A stretch of DNA of 44,637 bases from Caulobacteraceae bacterium. Lineage in GTDB: Bacteria; Pseudomonadota; Alphaproteobacteria; Caulobacterales; Caulobacteraceae. The translations under genes and the position numbers were made by a program. The stretch lies in contig JARLIP010000151.1 in NCBI GenBank assembly GCA_031291685.1, forward strand, positions 1 to 44,637, read 5' to 3'. Shown one piece after another: positions 1 to 9,118 of this stretch (its first letter is position 1; the number at the start of each line of letters is the position of its first letter). The notes beneath the pieces are model-generated. The model was not told the DNA's origin. It saw only the letters and a list, made by a program, of their open reading frames with translations, and ran no database searches.

Positions 1-296
1 AGCAGCATCTTCAGCTGGCCATAGGTACAGTTCTGGGCCTCGTCGATGACCACGAAGGCATTGTTGAGGGTGCGCCCGCGCATATAGCCCACGGGGGCGA
101 TCTCGATGGCGCCCTCGGCCAGCAGGGCCTTGGCGCAAAAGAAGTCGAGTATGTAGGGTCCGAACGGGTGTTGCCGGCGGAAGGCGGGCTGGCCTGAGCC
201 CCTGACCCGCAATCTGGTCCACAGGGCCAGCTCCGGTGGCGTAAGCGCGCGGCGCAAGGCCTTGGCCTGATCGTGGGTGCGGGAGGCTGAACGCAT
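1..296 (-). CDS. Partial chimeric reading frame: N-terminal DUF559-like (VSR/REase-like) segment joined in frame to a PhoH-family C-terminal segment; continues past the window edge
   Basis: Manual translation from the ATG at 296-294: [57 protein letters not shown] (DUF559-like) then [41 protein letters not shown] (PhoH Walker B region). No stop codon to position 1. Not in the ORF track because it runs off the edge. Confidence 0.75.
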   Translation of the reverse strand, partial: MRSASRTHDQAKALRRALTPPELALWTRLRVRGSGQPAFRRQHPFGPYILDFFCAKALLAEGAIEIAPVGYMRGRTLNNAFVVIDEAQNCTYGQLKML

Positions 297-359
297 GGGG
301 CAAGGCTAGGGGAGGCGACCGCTGACGTCATCCTTTTCCGGTCTGGGCGGCGGATCCTT

Positions 360-506
360 TCCTCCCCTGCATAGCGCAGCGACGCGGGGGAGGTGTCGCG
401 GGGCGAAGCTCCGTGTCGGAGGGGGCGAACCGACCGTCCGAGCGCCCCCTCAGTCGGGGTTTCACCCCGACAGCTCCCCCGTGTGGCTTCGCCAAACAGG
501 GGAGCA
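360..506 (+). repeat. Dispersed multi-hairpin intergenic repeat, copy A
   Basis: cctcccctgcatagcgcagcgacgcgggggaggtgtcgcggggcg...cgacagctcccccgtgtggcttcgccaaacaggggagc; shared with copies at 7821, 30231, 30351 and 44382. Confidence 0.85.
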
Positions 507-541
507 CTATCGGATGGGCTTCCACCTCGAACGCCCCACGC

Positions 542-1873
542 TCACCGCTGGAAATCGTAGATCGGGCCGACGTCCAGCAGGGTGGTGAGGGTGTCCAGGG
601 CCTCCAGGGCGGTGCGGTGCAGGATCGGGTCGGCCAGGCCCTCCAGGGCCAGGGTTTCCGGGTAATAGGCCTCGACCCAGGCCTCCAGGGCGGTGAGCCT
701 GGCCTCGTCCATCAGGAAGCGCGGATCGATGGCGGCGGCCTCATCCTGGGTCACGGCCACCCGCAGGCGCAGGCAGGCCGGCCCGCCGCCATTGCGCATG
801 CTCTCGCGCACCTCCACCACATGGGTCTCGGCGATGGGCCCGCCGCTGGCCAGGAGGCGGTCCAGATAGGCCCTGGTCGAGGCCGTCTCCTGGGTTTCCG
901 CCGGCAGGATCAGGGCCATCTCCCCAGCCCGGCCGGGCAGGGAGACCAGCTGGCTGTTGAACAGATAGGAGCCCACCGCGTCGGCCAGGGAAACCTCGCT
1001 CGCCGGCGCCTCAACGACCATCAAGCCCGGAAAGGCCGCGCGCAGGGCGGCATAGGCGCCGTCGCGATCCTCGAACGCCTGCTCGTGGGCGAACAGCACA
1101 TGTTCGTTGGTCACCGAGACCACGTCGTTGTGAAAGGCGCCGGCCTCGATGGCGGCGTTGGACTGTTGCAGGAACACCGTGCGCTCCGGGCTCAGCCGGT
1201 GCAGGCGGGCCACGGCCTCGCTGGCCCGGCGCCGCTGGCGGGCGGGGAAGCTGCCGCTGGGGTTCTCCCCATAGACGAACAGCTCAATCCCCGGCGCCCC
1301 GTGCTGGGCGCCCAGCCGGCCATGGTTGGCCGCGCCCTCGTCGCCCATGTGCACGCCGCCAGGCAGGGGCTCGTGCACCGCGAAATGGGCCGGATCGGAG
1401 AAGATGGTCGCAAGCTGGCGGGCGGTGAAATCCCCTTCCAGGGACCGGTGCAGGTTGCTGGCCAGGTTGGCGGCGGTGAAATGGACCCGGCCGTCGGCGG
1501 TGTCGGCGCTGGGAGAGACGGTGGCGGCGTTGGCCGCCCACATGGACGAGGCGGCGCTGACATTGGTCAAAAGCGCAGGATCGGCGGCGTAGGCCTCAGC
1601 GATCATGGCCTCGGGCGATCCACGAAAGCCCCAGGCGTGCAGGGTGGCCAGGTGCGGCCGCTCGTGCGGCAGGAAGATCCCCTGGGGCACGCCGAGGGAC
1701 AGCAACAGCCGCATCTTCCTCAGGCCTTGCAGGGCCGCGGCCTTGGGCCGGGCGGGGGCGCCGGCGTTGCGGGCCGAGGCCAGGTTGCCCAGGCTCAGGC
1801 CCGCATAGTTGTGGGTGGGACCGATCAGGCCGTCGAAATTGATCTCCATCGCGGTATTGGCGGCGGCGCTCAT
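542..1873 (-). CDS. astB: N-succinylarginine dihydrolase AstB
   Basis: MEINFDGLIGPTHNYAGLSLGNLASARN...FHNDVVSVTNEHVLF...MRNGGGPACLRLRV is a typical AstB sequence; start trimmed from the 837-aa ORF; next to astD and astA. Confidence 0.93.
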   Translation of the reverse strand: MSAAANTAMEINFDGLIGPTHNYAGLSLGNLASARNAGAPARPKAAALQGLRKMRLLLSLGVPQGIFLPHERPHLATLHAWGFRGSPEAMIAEAYAADPALLTNVSAASSMWAANAATVSPSADTADGRVHFTAANLASNLHRSLEGDFTARQLATIFSDPAHFAVHEPLPGGVHMGDEGAANHGRLGAQHGAPGIELFVYGENPSGSFPARQRRRASEAVARLHRLSPERTVFLQQSNAAIEAGAFHNDVVSVTNEHVLFAHEQAFEDRDGAYAALRAAFPGLMVVEAPASEVSLADAVGSYLFNSQLVSLPGRAGEMALILPAETQETASTRAYLDRLLASGGPIAETHVVEVRESMRNGGGPACLRLRVAVTQDEAAAIDPRFLMDEARLTALEAWVEAYYPETLALEGLADPILHRTALEALDTLTTLLDVGPIYDFQR

Positions 1874-3294
1874 GGCTTCAGTCCCTGGGTGATGGCGCCG
1901 GAGGTCATGCCGGCCTGCTCCAGGCCCGCCACGGGATAGGCGCAGTAGTCCGCCGCATAATAGGCGCTGGGGCGGTAATTGCCGCTTAAGCCTATCCCGC
2001 CGAAGGGCGCGCGGCTGGAGGCGCCTGTCAGGGGGCGGTTCCAATTGACGATCCCCGCCCGCGCCCCGGCCCAGAACCGGCGGTAGAGGGCCTCGTCGTC
2101 GCTGATCAGACCCGCCGCCAGGCCAAAGGCGGTGCGGTTGGCCTCGGCCATGGCGGCCTCGAACCCATCGACCCGGATCAGCTGGAGCAGGGGGCCGAAC
2201 AGCTCTTCGTCGGACCGCTCGGCCACGGCTGTGACATCGAACAGGGCCGGGGACAGGAATGGCCGGTCGGCCTGGGCGCGGGTCAGGGGCCGCAGGGGCT
2301 GGGCGCCGCCGGCGACCAGGGCCTTCGCCGCCTCGGTCAGGTGGTCGGCGGCCCGGTTGGAGATCACCGGGCCCATGAAGGGCTGGGGCTCGTCGAAGGC
2401 CGCCCCCACGATCAGCCGGTCGATCAGGGCCGTGGTGGCCTCGATGATCGCGGCCCCTTGCGCGCCCGCGGGCAGGATCAGCCGCCGCGCGCAGGTGCAG
2501 CGCTGGCCGGCGGACAGATAGGCCGACTGCACGATCAGCTCGGCGGCGGCGCCCGCGTCGGCGGCGTCCCACACGATCAGGGGATTGTTGCCGCCCATCT
2601 CCAGGGCCAGCATCTTGTCCGGCCGCCCGGCGAACTGCCGGTGCAGGGCCAGGCCCGTCACCGCGCTGCCGGTGAACAGCACCCCATCCAGGTCCTCGTG
2701 GGCCGTGAGGGCCCGCCCAGTTTCGGCCGCGCCCACCACCACCTGCAAGACGCCGTGCGGCAGGCCGGCCCTGGTCCAAAGGTCGGCCATGAACAGACCA
2801 ACGGCGGAGGTCAGTTCGCTGGGCTTGAACACCACGGCGTTGCCCGCCAGCAGGGCCGGAACGATGTGGCCATTGGGCAGATGGGCGGGGAAGTTGTAGG
2901 GGCCTAGCACTCCCAGCACCCCGTGGGGCCGGTGGCGCAGGGCCTGGACCATGCCGCCGCTGGGCTGGGCTGCGGCGCCCGCCCGTTCGGCCTGGGCGGC
3001 GATGGAGATCTCCACCTTGCCAGCCACGGAGGCGACCTCGGTGCGGGCCTCCCACAGGGGCTTGCCGGTCTCCTGCGCGATCAGCCGGGCCAGGGGCTCG
3101 GCCGCCTCGCGCACCTGGCCGGCGAAGGCCTCGGCGATGGCGATCCGCTCGGAAAGCTCGGTCAGGGCCCAGGCGCCGGCGGCCCGGCGGGCGGCGGCCA
3201 TGGCCGTGTTCACCGCGTCGGCGTCGGTGGCGGGGCCGTGCCAGACGGTTTCCCCTGTGGCGGGGTTGATGGAGATGATCTCAGAACGGGACAT
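1870..3294 (-). CDS. astD: Succinylglutamate-semialdehyde dehydrogenase AstD
   Basis: 474 aa aldehyde dehydrogenase (LGPYNFPAHLPNGHIVPALLAGN, EMGGNNPLIV, SAGQRCTCARRL); 4-bp overlap with astB. Confidence 0.93.
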   Translation of the reverse strand: MSRSEIISINPATGETVWHGPATDADAVNTAMAAARRAAGAWALTELSERIAIAEAFAGQVREAAEPLARLIAQETGKPLWEARTEVASVAGKVEISIAAQAERAGAAAQPSGGMVQALRHRPHGVLGVLGPYNFPAHLPNGHIVPALLAGNAVVFKPSELTSAVGLFMADLWTRAGLPHGVLQVVVGAAETGRALTAHEDLDGVLFTGSAVTGLALHRQFAGRPDKMLALEMGGNNPLIVWDAADAGAAAELIVQSAYLSAGQRCTCARRLILPAGAQGAAIIEATTALIDRLIVGAAFDEPQPFMGPVISNRAADHLTEAAKALVAGGAQPLRPLTRAQADRPFLSPALFDVTAVAERSDEELFGPLLQLIRVDGFEAAMAEANRTAFGLAAGLISDDEALYRRFWAGARAGIVNWNRPLTGASSRAPFGGIGLSGNYRPSAYYAADYCAYPVAGLEQAGMTSGAITQGLKP

Positions 3295-4315
3295 GACGGA
3301 TCAGGTCTCCTTGCTTCAGGTCCAGCGCCTCGGCCAGGGCCTTGGAGGGATGGGCGCCGCCCACCGGGTCCAGGCTCAGGCGGCCGATGGCGGCGCGGAA
3401 CCCGGCGCAGCGACCGGTGGCGATCAGGCTGGTCTGGCCCTCCGCCGGCTCGGCCTCGACAAAGCCGGCCACGGTGGCGATGCGGCTGTCCTTGACGGCC
3501 CTCAGGCTGTCGATCTCGGCGTGAACCGTGGGGCCGGCGTCGAAGATGTCCACATAGCCGTCGTCGCGAAAGCCTTCCTCCAGCAGGAGCCGATAGGCCG
3601 GCTCCCCCGCCGGATGGGTGCGCCCGACCACGACCTGGGCCTGCGGGGGCAAGAGCTGCATGTAGATCGGATATTTAGGCATCAGGTCGGCGATGAACTG
3701 GTTGCCGGTCAGACTGTTGAGCCGGTCGGCCTCGTCAAAGGGCATCTCGAAGAAATGATGGCCCACCGCGTCCCAGAAGGGCGAGCAGCCCTGCTCATCC
3801 TGATAGCCCCTCAGATCCGCCACCACTCGCTCGGCGAAGCGCTCGCGCATCTGGGCGATGAACAGGTAGCGGCTGCGGGCCAGAAGCCTTCCCGAGCCCC
3901 CCCGCCGCCAGGCCGGGTCCAGGAACAACCCGCCCACCTCGGAACAGCCGTCGAAATCATTGACCAGGGTCAGGACCTCGCTCTTGCGGGTCCGACCCAG
4001 GCCGACGCTGGTCTGGTTCAGGCGGATGCGGCGGTAGGAATAGAAGGGCCATTCCAGGCCGATCTCGGCGAACAGGGTGGCCGTGCCCACCACCCGGCCC
4101 TGATCCAGGGCCTCCAGGGCCAGGATGTAGCTGGCGCCGGCGCAGGCGTCTGGCTTGTCGGTGAAGCATTCGGCCGACCGCTCCAGCCGCTGGGCCAGGG
4201 CCGGGCGGTCCGGGGGCAGGTTGGTGAAGCCACCCCCGGTTTGCAGGGCCAGGGCGTGGAGGGCGTCCAGATCGTCCGGCCGGGCTGGGCGCACGATGAA
4301 GGCTGTGGGGCTCAT
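3281..4315 (-). CDS. astA: Arginine N-succinyltransferase AstA
   Basis: FIVRPARPDDLDALHALALQTGGGFTNLPPDR...GLFLDPAWRRGGSGRLLARSRYLFIAQ; start at the cat at 4313-4315. Confidence 0.92.
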   Translation of the reverse strand: MSPTAFIVRPARPDDLDALHALALQTGGGFTNLPPDRPALAQRLERSAECFTDKPDACAGASYILALEALDQGRVVGTATLFAEIGLEWPFYSYRRIRLNQTSVGLGRTRKSEVLTLVNDFDGCSEVGGLFLDPAWRRGGSGRLLARSRYLFIAQMRERFAERVVADLRGYQDEQGCSPFWDAVGHHFFEMPFDEADRLNSLTGNQFIADLMPKYPIYMQLLPPQAQVVVGRTHPAGEPAYRLLLEEGFRDDGYVDIFDAGPTVHAEIDSLRAVKDSRIATVAGFVEAEPAEGQTSLIATGRCAGFRAAIGRLSLDPVGGAHPSKALAEALDLKQGDLIRHVPF

Positions 4316-5568
4316 GGGACGCTCCTTGCGCGGGGCGGGACGGGAATGGCGCCGGAGGCCAGGCGCATCAGCAGCAGGGCCGAAAGCTGGGCCCGCTCCA
4401 CCAGGCTGTCGGCGATCAGGAACTCCTCCCGGGAATGGATGGCGCCCCCGCGCACCCCCAGGGTGTCCACCACCGGTAGGCCGGTCTCGGCCAGGTTGTT
4501 GCCGTCGCAGCAGCCTCCCGTGGCCTTCCAGCCGATGGCTTGGCCCAGGTCCGCGCCGCAGGCCGCCACCGCCTCGAACAGGGCGCGGGTTGAGGCGTCG
4601 AAGGGCTTGGGCGGCCGGGTGAAGCGGCCGTGCAGGTCCAGGGTCAGGTCGTGCAGGGCGCCGGTCTGCTGGGCGATGCGTTGCAGTTCGCCCTCGACCC
4701 AATGGCGGTCGGCGTGGGTCGCAACCCTGGCCTCGAAGCGGCACAGCGCCAGGTCCGGCACCACATTGGTCGCGCCGCCCCCATCGATGCGGCCGATATT
4801 GATGGTCAGGCCCTCCCGCATCCCGCTCAAGGACGCGGCGCGCACGGCGAAGTCGGCGGCGGCGACGATGGCGTTGCGGCCGCTGGCGTGGTCCCGCCCG
4901 GCGTGGGCGCAAACGCCCCGGGCGACGAGCGTGTAGGCGGCGAGGCCCTTGCGGGCGCCGGCCAGGGTTCCGTCCGGGCCGGTCGCCGGCTCGAACACCA
5001 GCCCGACCTGGGCCTTGGCCGCGCTGTCCAGCAGCAGGGGCGCCGAGCCCAGCGATGAGACCTCCTCGTCGGAATTGATCACCACCTGATAGCCGAGCCG
5101 CTCGGCCCAGGGGCTACGCTCCAGGGCGCCCAGGGCGCCCAGCATGACCACAAGCCCACCCTTCATGTCCGCCACCCCGGGGCCGTTCAGCACCCCCAGC
5201 CTCGTCCAGCGCGGTTCTTGAAAGGCGTCGGTCTGGGGAAAGACCGTGTCCATATGCCCGGTCAGCAACACCTGCACCGGCGCCTTGGGGCGCACCGTCA
5301 GGCGAAGGTTACGGCCCCGGCGCAGGGGGCTGGGCCGGCCCTCGGCGTCGATGGTCTCCACGGGCGCCGGCTCCAGCCGCTCCAGCACGCCGCCCAGGGC
5401 GGTCAGGGCCGGGGTCAGGGCGTCCGCCATGGCCTCAAGACCCGCGAGGTTGGCCGAGCCGGAATTGATCCGCGACCAGGCGATCACGGCTTCGACCATC
5501 GCCTCGCCCTCAGCCGACAGCTTCGCCAGCGGCCCGGCCTCGGCCTGGATCACCCGGTCCTTGATCAT
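4312..5568 (-). CDS. M20-family metallohydrolase (ArgE/DapE/carboxypeptidase G2-like) in the AST operon
   Basis: LTGHMDTVFP, GPGVADMKGGLVVMLGAL, NSDEEVSS motifs; likely start MIKDRVIQ; 4-bp overlap with astA. Confidence 0.85.
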   Translation of the reverse strand: MIKDRVIQAEAGPLAKLSAEGEAMVEAVIAWSRINSGSANLAGLEAMADALTPALTALGGVLERLEPAPVETIDAEGRPSPLRRGRNLRLTVRPKAPVQVLLTGHMDTVFPQTDAFQEPRWTRLGVLNGPGVADMKGGLVVMLGALGALERSPWAERLGYQVVINSDEEVSSLGSAPLLLDSAAKAQVGLVFEPATGPDGTLAGARKGLAAYTLVARGVCAHAGRDHASGRNAIVAAADFAVRAASLSGMREGLTINIGRIDGGGATNVVPDLALCRFEARVATHADRHWVEGELQRIAQQTGALHDLTLDLHGRFTRPPKPFDASTRALFEAVAACGADLGQAIGWKATGGCCDGNNLAETGLPVVDTLGVRGGAIHSREEFLIADSLVERAQLSALLLMRLASGAIPVPPRARSVP

Positions 5569-5694
5569 GCCGCAGATTCCATCGTCAGGATGGCGCGGGC
5601 GCGCGAGACTGGTGTCATCTGTTGGGCTCCCGCCGTTCGGTGCTACAACCTCCGCAGCCCCTTCATCGCCCAAGCATCCCCGAAAAACCCGAGC

Positions 5695-6222
5695 ATGTCC
5701 GATCGAAGATCCAAGCCCCTACGCAAGCTGGCGGCCCAAAAACGTCCCGCCGCCGCAGAATCTTTTGTCGATGACCGGGACGTGCGGATTCTGGAAATTC
5801 TCCAGGTGGAGGGCCGCATCTCCAACCAGAGCCTGGCGGACGCCGTGAACCTGAGCCCCAGCGCGGCCCTGCAGCGGGTGCGCCGGCTGGAAGGCCTGGG
5901 CCTGATCCGGGGTTATGGCGCCGACATCGACGTGGAGCGCCTGCGCCCGACCTTGTTCGTCTTCGCCGAGGTCACCCTGACCAGCCACTTCCCGGAGGAT
6001 TTCGCCCGGTTCGAGGCCAGGATCGAGGAGATCCCCGAAATCATCGCCGCTCACCAGATCAGCGGCCCCTACGACTATCTGATCCAGGTCACCGTCCAGG
6101 ACATCAACAGCTGGCGCCAGCTCGCCGACCATCTCCTGGGCGCCCAACTGGGCGTCGCCAAGATCACCACCAGCGTGAAGATGAAAACCGCCAAGGCGTT
6201 TCGAGGGTACCCGCTGAGATGA
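5695..6222 (+). CDS. Lrp/AsnC family transcriptional regulator, divergent from the AST operon
   Basis: DDRDVRILEILQVEGRISNQSLADAVNLSPSAALQRVRRLEGLGLIRGYGADID plus RAM domain; start trimmed from the ORF. Confidence 0.9.
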   Translation: MSDRRSKPLRKLAAQKRPAAAESFVDDRDVRILEILQVEGRISNQSLADAVNLSPSAALQRVRRLEGLGLIRGYGADIDVERLRPTLFVFAEVTLTSHFPEDFARFEARIEEIPEIIAAHQISGPYDYLIQVTVQDINSWRQLADHLLGAQLGVAKITTSVKMKTAKAFRGYPLR

Positions 6223-6284
6223 GAATATAACATTAAAAACAGATACTTATGATAAAATTCTAATTTGATAGATTAATAACTCCA

Positions 6285-7736
6285 TCATCGGTCGGCGATG
6301 ACGACGGCGGTCGCGTCTGTCAGCGTCGCCCTGAACCTCGGGGCTCGGGCGAGGCTGGCCGGAAACAGCCCGTCGATCCCCAGGAACCGATCCACGATCG
6401 TCCCCGCATCGCCCGGCAGGTCGCGAACGGCCTCGGCCAGTCGCTCAGCCACGGGATCGGCCAGGGGCTCGCCCCGGCGGACCTGACGCAGGACGAAAGC
6501 CATCCAGGCGGCGATCGGAACGCATAGCCGCGCGATCGGCCGCCCCGCCGCCAGGGCGTCCTCGATTGTCCCCAACAGCCGCACCGGCAGTTTTTGCGAG
6601 CCGTCGGCGGCGATCTGGATCAGGCGATGGCGGATGGCGGGATTGCGAAACCGGGTCAAGATCGCGTCGATATAGGCGAACAGATCAAGCTGTGGCGGAG
6701 GCGTCAGGCTGGGGGCGATGTCCTGGCGCATCAGATCCTCGACAAAGGCCGCCAGGTCCGGTGCGGCCATGGCCTCGGCCACCGTCTCCAGCCCGCGCAA
6801 CAGGCCCAGATAGGCCAGGGTCGAGTGGGCGGCGTTGAGCAGGCGCAGCTTGGCCTGTTCGAAGGGGCGCACATCGGCGGTCAGGATCGCGCCGGCCGAG
6901 GCCAGGTCCGGGGCGCCGGGCTTCAGCCCATCTTCGATCACCCACTGGCTGTAGGGCTCCCGCTGCACCGGCCAGGCGTCCTCCAAGCCCAGGCGAGCCC
7001 GCACCAGGATCCGCAGGGCCTCGTCCGTGGCCGGGGTGATGGCATCGACCATGGTGTTGGGAAAGGCCGCCATCTGGGCGATCCAGGCGGCCAGATCCGC
7101 GTCCCCCTGCGCCGTGGCCAGGGTGATCACCGCCGCCCCGAGCCTGCGGCCATTGTCGCTGATGTTGTCACAGCTCAGCACGCTCAGATCGCCCCCACCG
7201 CTCGCCCTGCGCCGCCGCAGACCCTCCGTCAGCCAGCCCACGGCGCTGGCGGGGACCTTCGGGCGGGTCAGGTCGTGGCGGATATCGGGATGGGTCAGGT
7301 TCAGGCGGCCGTCGGCGCCCAGGGCGTAGCCCTTTTCCGTCACCGTCAGGGTCACCAGCCGGGTCTGGGGTGAAGCCAGGCGCTCCAGAACCTGGGCGGG
7401 ACTGTCCGCCGCCGTCAGCACCTCGCGGATCGCGCCGATCACCCGCGGCCGGGGCTCGGCGTCCATCTCGACCAAGATGTAGAGGCCGTCCTGGGGCAAG
7501 AGCGCGTCGCGAACGGCGGGGCTCTTCAGCGACACCGCGCAGATCCCCCATCTGGGGTCTCGGGCCAGCAGGCGGTCGATATAGGCGCATTGGTGGGCGC
7601 GGTGAAAAGCGCCGGGGCCCAGGTGGACAACGCCGATGGTTACCGTATCCAGGTCATAGGCCGGGCGAGGAATATCGCCTGGAACCCGGCTCAGATTGGC
7701 CCGGCAAAGACGGGGCAGGGCGCTGGAAATGGCCAA
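6285..7736 (-). CDS. Mannitol dehydrogenase family protein (mannitol 2-dehydrogenase/fructuronate reductase-like)
   Basis: VHLGPGAFHRAHQCAYIDRLL, SCDNISDNG, KLRLLNAAHSTLAYLG motifs. Confidence 0.9.
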   Translation of the reverse strand: MAISSALPRLCRANLSRVPGDIPRPAYDLDTVTIGVVHLGPGAFHRAHQCAYIDRLLARDPRWGICAVSLKSPAVRDALLPQDGLYILVEMDAEPRPRVIGAIREVLTAADSPAQVLERLASPQTRLVTLTVTEKGYALGADGRLNLTHPDIRHDLTRPKVPASAVGWLTEGLRRRRASGGGDLSVLSCDNISDNGRRLGAAVITLATAQGDADLAAWIAQMAAFPNTMVDAITPATDEALRILVRARLGLEDAWPVQREPYSQWVIEDGLKPGAPDLASAGAILTADVRPFEQAKLRLLNAAHSTLAYLGLLRGLETVAEAMAAPDLAAFVEDLMRQDIAPSLTPPPQLDLFAYIDAILTRFRNPAIRHRLIQIAADGSQKLPVRLLGTIEDALAAGRPIARLCVPIAAWMAFVLRQVRRGEPLADPVAERLAEAVRDLPGDAGTIVDRFLGIDGLFPASLARAPRFRATLTDATAVVIADR

Positions 7737-7820
7737 GGTCGCGCCTCGCAGATTGGAGGTCCAAGGCGTCTTTCGTGCGCGCCCGCGATGCGGAAGTCAA
7801 AACCCGCCGCAGTGCAAATC

Positions 7821-7969
7821 TGCTCCCCTGTTAGGCGCAGCCTCACGGGGGAGCTGGCGGGGCGCAGCCCCGTCTGAGGGGGCGCTCGGACCGTCGAAAC
7901 GCCCCCTCCGTCACGAGGCTTCGCCCCGCGACACCTCCCCCGCATCGCTTCGCGAAGCATGGGAGGAGG
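7821..7969 (-). repeat. Dispersed multi-hairpin intergenic repeat, copy B (inverted relative to A)
   Basis: gctcccctgttaggcgcagcctcacgggggagctggcggggcgcagccccgt...cgacacctcccccgcatcgcttcgcgaagcatgggaggag; reverse-complement arrangement of copy A. Confidence 0.85.
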
Positions 7970-7979
7970 GCATAGGGCC

Positions 7980-8987
7980 TCAGTTCGGCGACACCACCAG
8001 CACGACGAAGCTGCCCGGCGCCGCGACGGGCTTACCGCCGGCGACCAGGCTGTATTTAGCGGCGGGCAGGTAGAGGACGCCGGTCTTGGGATCCAGCGCG
8101 CCGGTGCGGGCGCCGGTCTGGGTCGCGACCTTGGCCACGATGGCGGGTTTGCCTTCCACCGAGATCACCTCCAGCACCCCGTCGCGGCCGCAGGGGATGA
8201 AGGCCAGCTTGCGGGCGGCGTCATAGATCACCGCGTCGGGACCCTTGCCGATGGCCAGGTCCCCCAGGTCGGCGCCGTCGGCGGCCCGGATCACCTTGGC
8301 CACGCCGTTGTCGCAGGCCGAGATCAGGACGCCAGTCTCCGGGATATAGGCCAGGCCTGTGGGGCCGTCGCAGCCCTTGAGCGGATAGCGGGCCAGGACC
8401 TTGCGGCTGGCCAGGTCCACGGCGGCGATCTGGTTCTGGTCCTCGATATTGACGAAGACCTTGCCCGCCCCATCGGTCTGGGCGAACTCCAGGCCGCCGC
8501 CTATGGCGATGGACCCCAGGACGGCATGGGTCTTGGGGTCGATCAGGGTCACGTCGCCGCTGGCGCCGTTCATCACCAGCACCTGGCCGGAGGCGGCGTC
8601 GAGGATGGCGGCGTCGGGCTTCTTGCCGGTGGGGATCTCGGCGATGGACTTGCCGCTGGCCGCGTCCACCAGATGGGCGCTGTTGGAGGTGCTGTCGGTG
8701 ACCAGCAGGGCCGCGCCGCCGTCCAGCGGCAGGCTCTCATGGGTGCGGCCGGCCTCGAAGAGGCGCCCGGTCACGGTCTTGGAGTCGACATCGATGGCGG
8801 TGACCCCGCCGGCTCGGCTGACATAGAGCCGCCGATGGACGGGATCAAAGCTGGCATAGTCATAGCCGCCGTCCGGAATGGCGATGCGATCCGTCACCTT
8901 GTAGGCCGGCGCCGCGTGGGCCACGGCGGCCAGGCCGGCGGCGGCGAGCAGGCCCAGAGAGAGGGCGCGCAGGGAAGGTTTGGTCAT
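7980..8987 (-). CDS. YncE/YVTN-family periplasmic beta-propeller protein
   Basis: Signal peptide MTKPSLRALSLGLLAAAGLAAVAHA; repeated propeller blades (RRLYVSRAGGVTAIDVDSKTVTG, LVMNGASGDVTLIDPKTHAVLGSI). Confidence 0.85.
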   Translation of the reverse strand: MTKPSLRALSLGLLAAAGLAAVAHAAPAYKVTDRIAIPDGGYDYASFDPVHRRLYVSRAGGVTAIDVDSKTVTGRLFEAGRTHESLPLDGGAALLVTDSTSNSAHLVDAASGKSIAEIPTGKKPDAAILDAASGQVLVMNGASGDVTLIDPKTHAVLGSIAIGGGLEFAQTDGAGKVFVNIEDQNQIAAVDLASRKVLARYPLKGCDGPTGLAYIPETGVLISACDNGVAKVIRAADGADLGDLAIGKGPDAVIYDAARKLAFIPCGRDGVLEVISVEGKPAIVAKVATQTGARTGALDPKTGVLYLPAAKYSLVAGGKPVAAPGSFVVLVVSPN

Positions 8988-9118
8988 GATCTGTCTTTCG
9001 CGAGGCGGCTTTGAAACCAGGGGCTATGCTCAATTCGTGACGGGCCCTTCACAGGGGCGTCCGGTTCGTGCGAGCCATGGGGCACCTGCAACGCCGAACC
9101 TGACGCCGCCCTGACGCC

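Noticed and set aside
413-1939. 508-aa plus-strand ORF
   Set aside because: Antisense shadow of astB in high-GC DNA; Gly/Gln/Arg-rich low-complexity translation. The start also lies in repeat copy A.
2951-4936. 661-aa plus-strand ORF
   Set aside because: Antisense to astD, astA and the M20 gene; no domain-like pattern.
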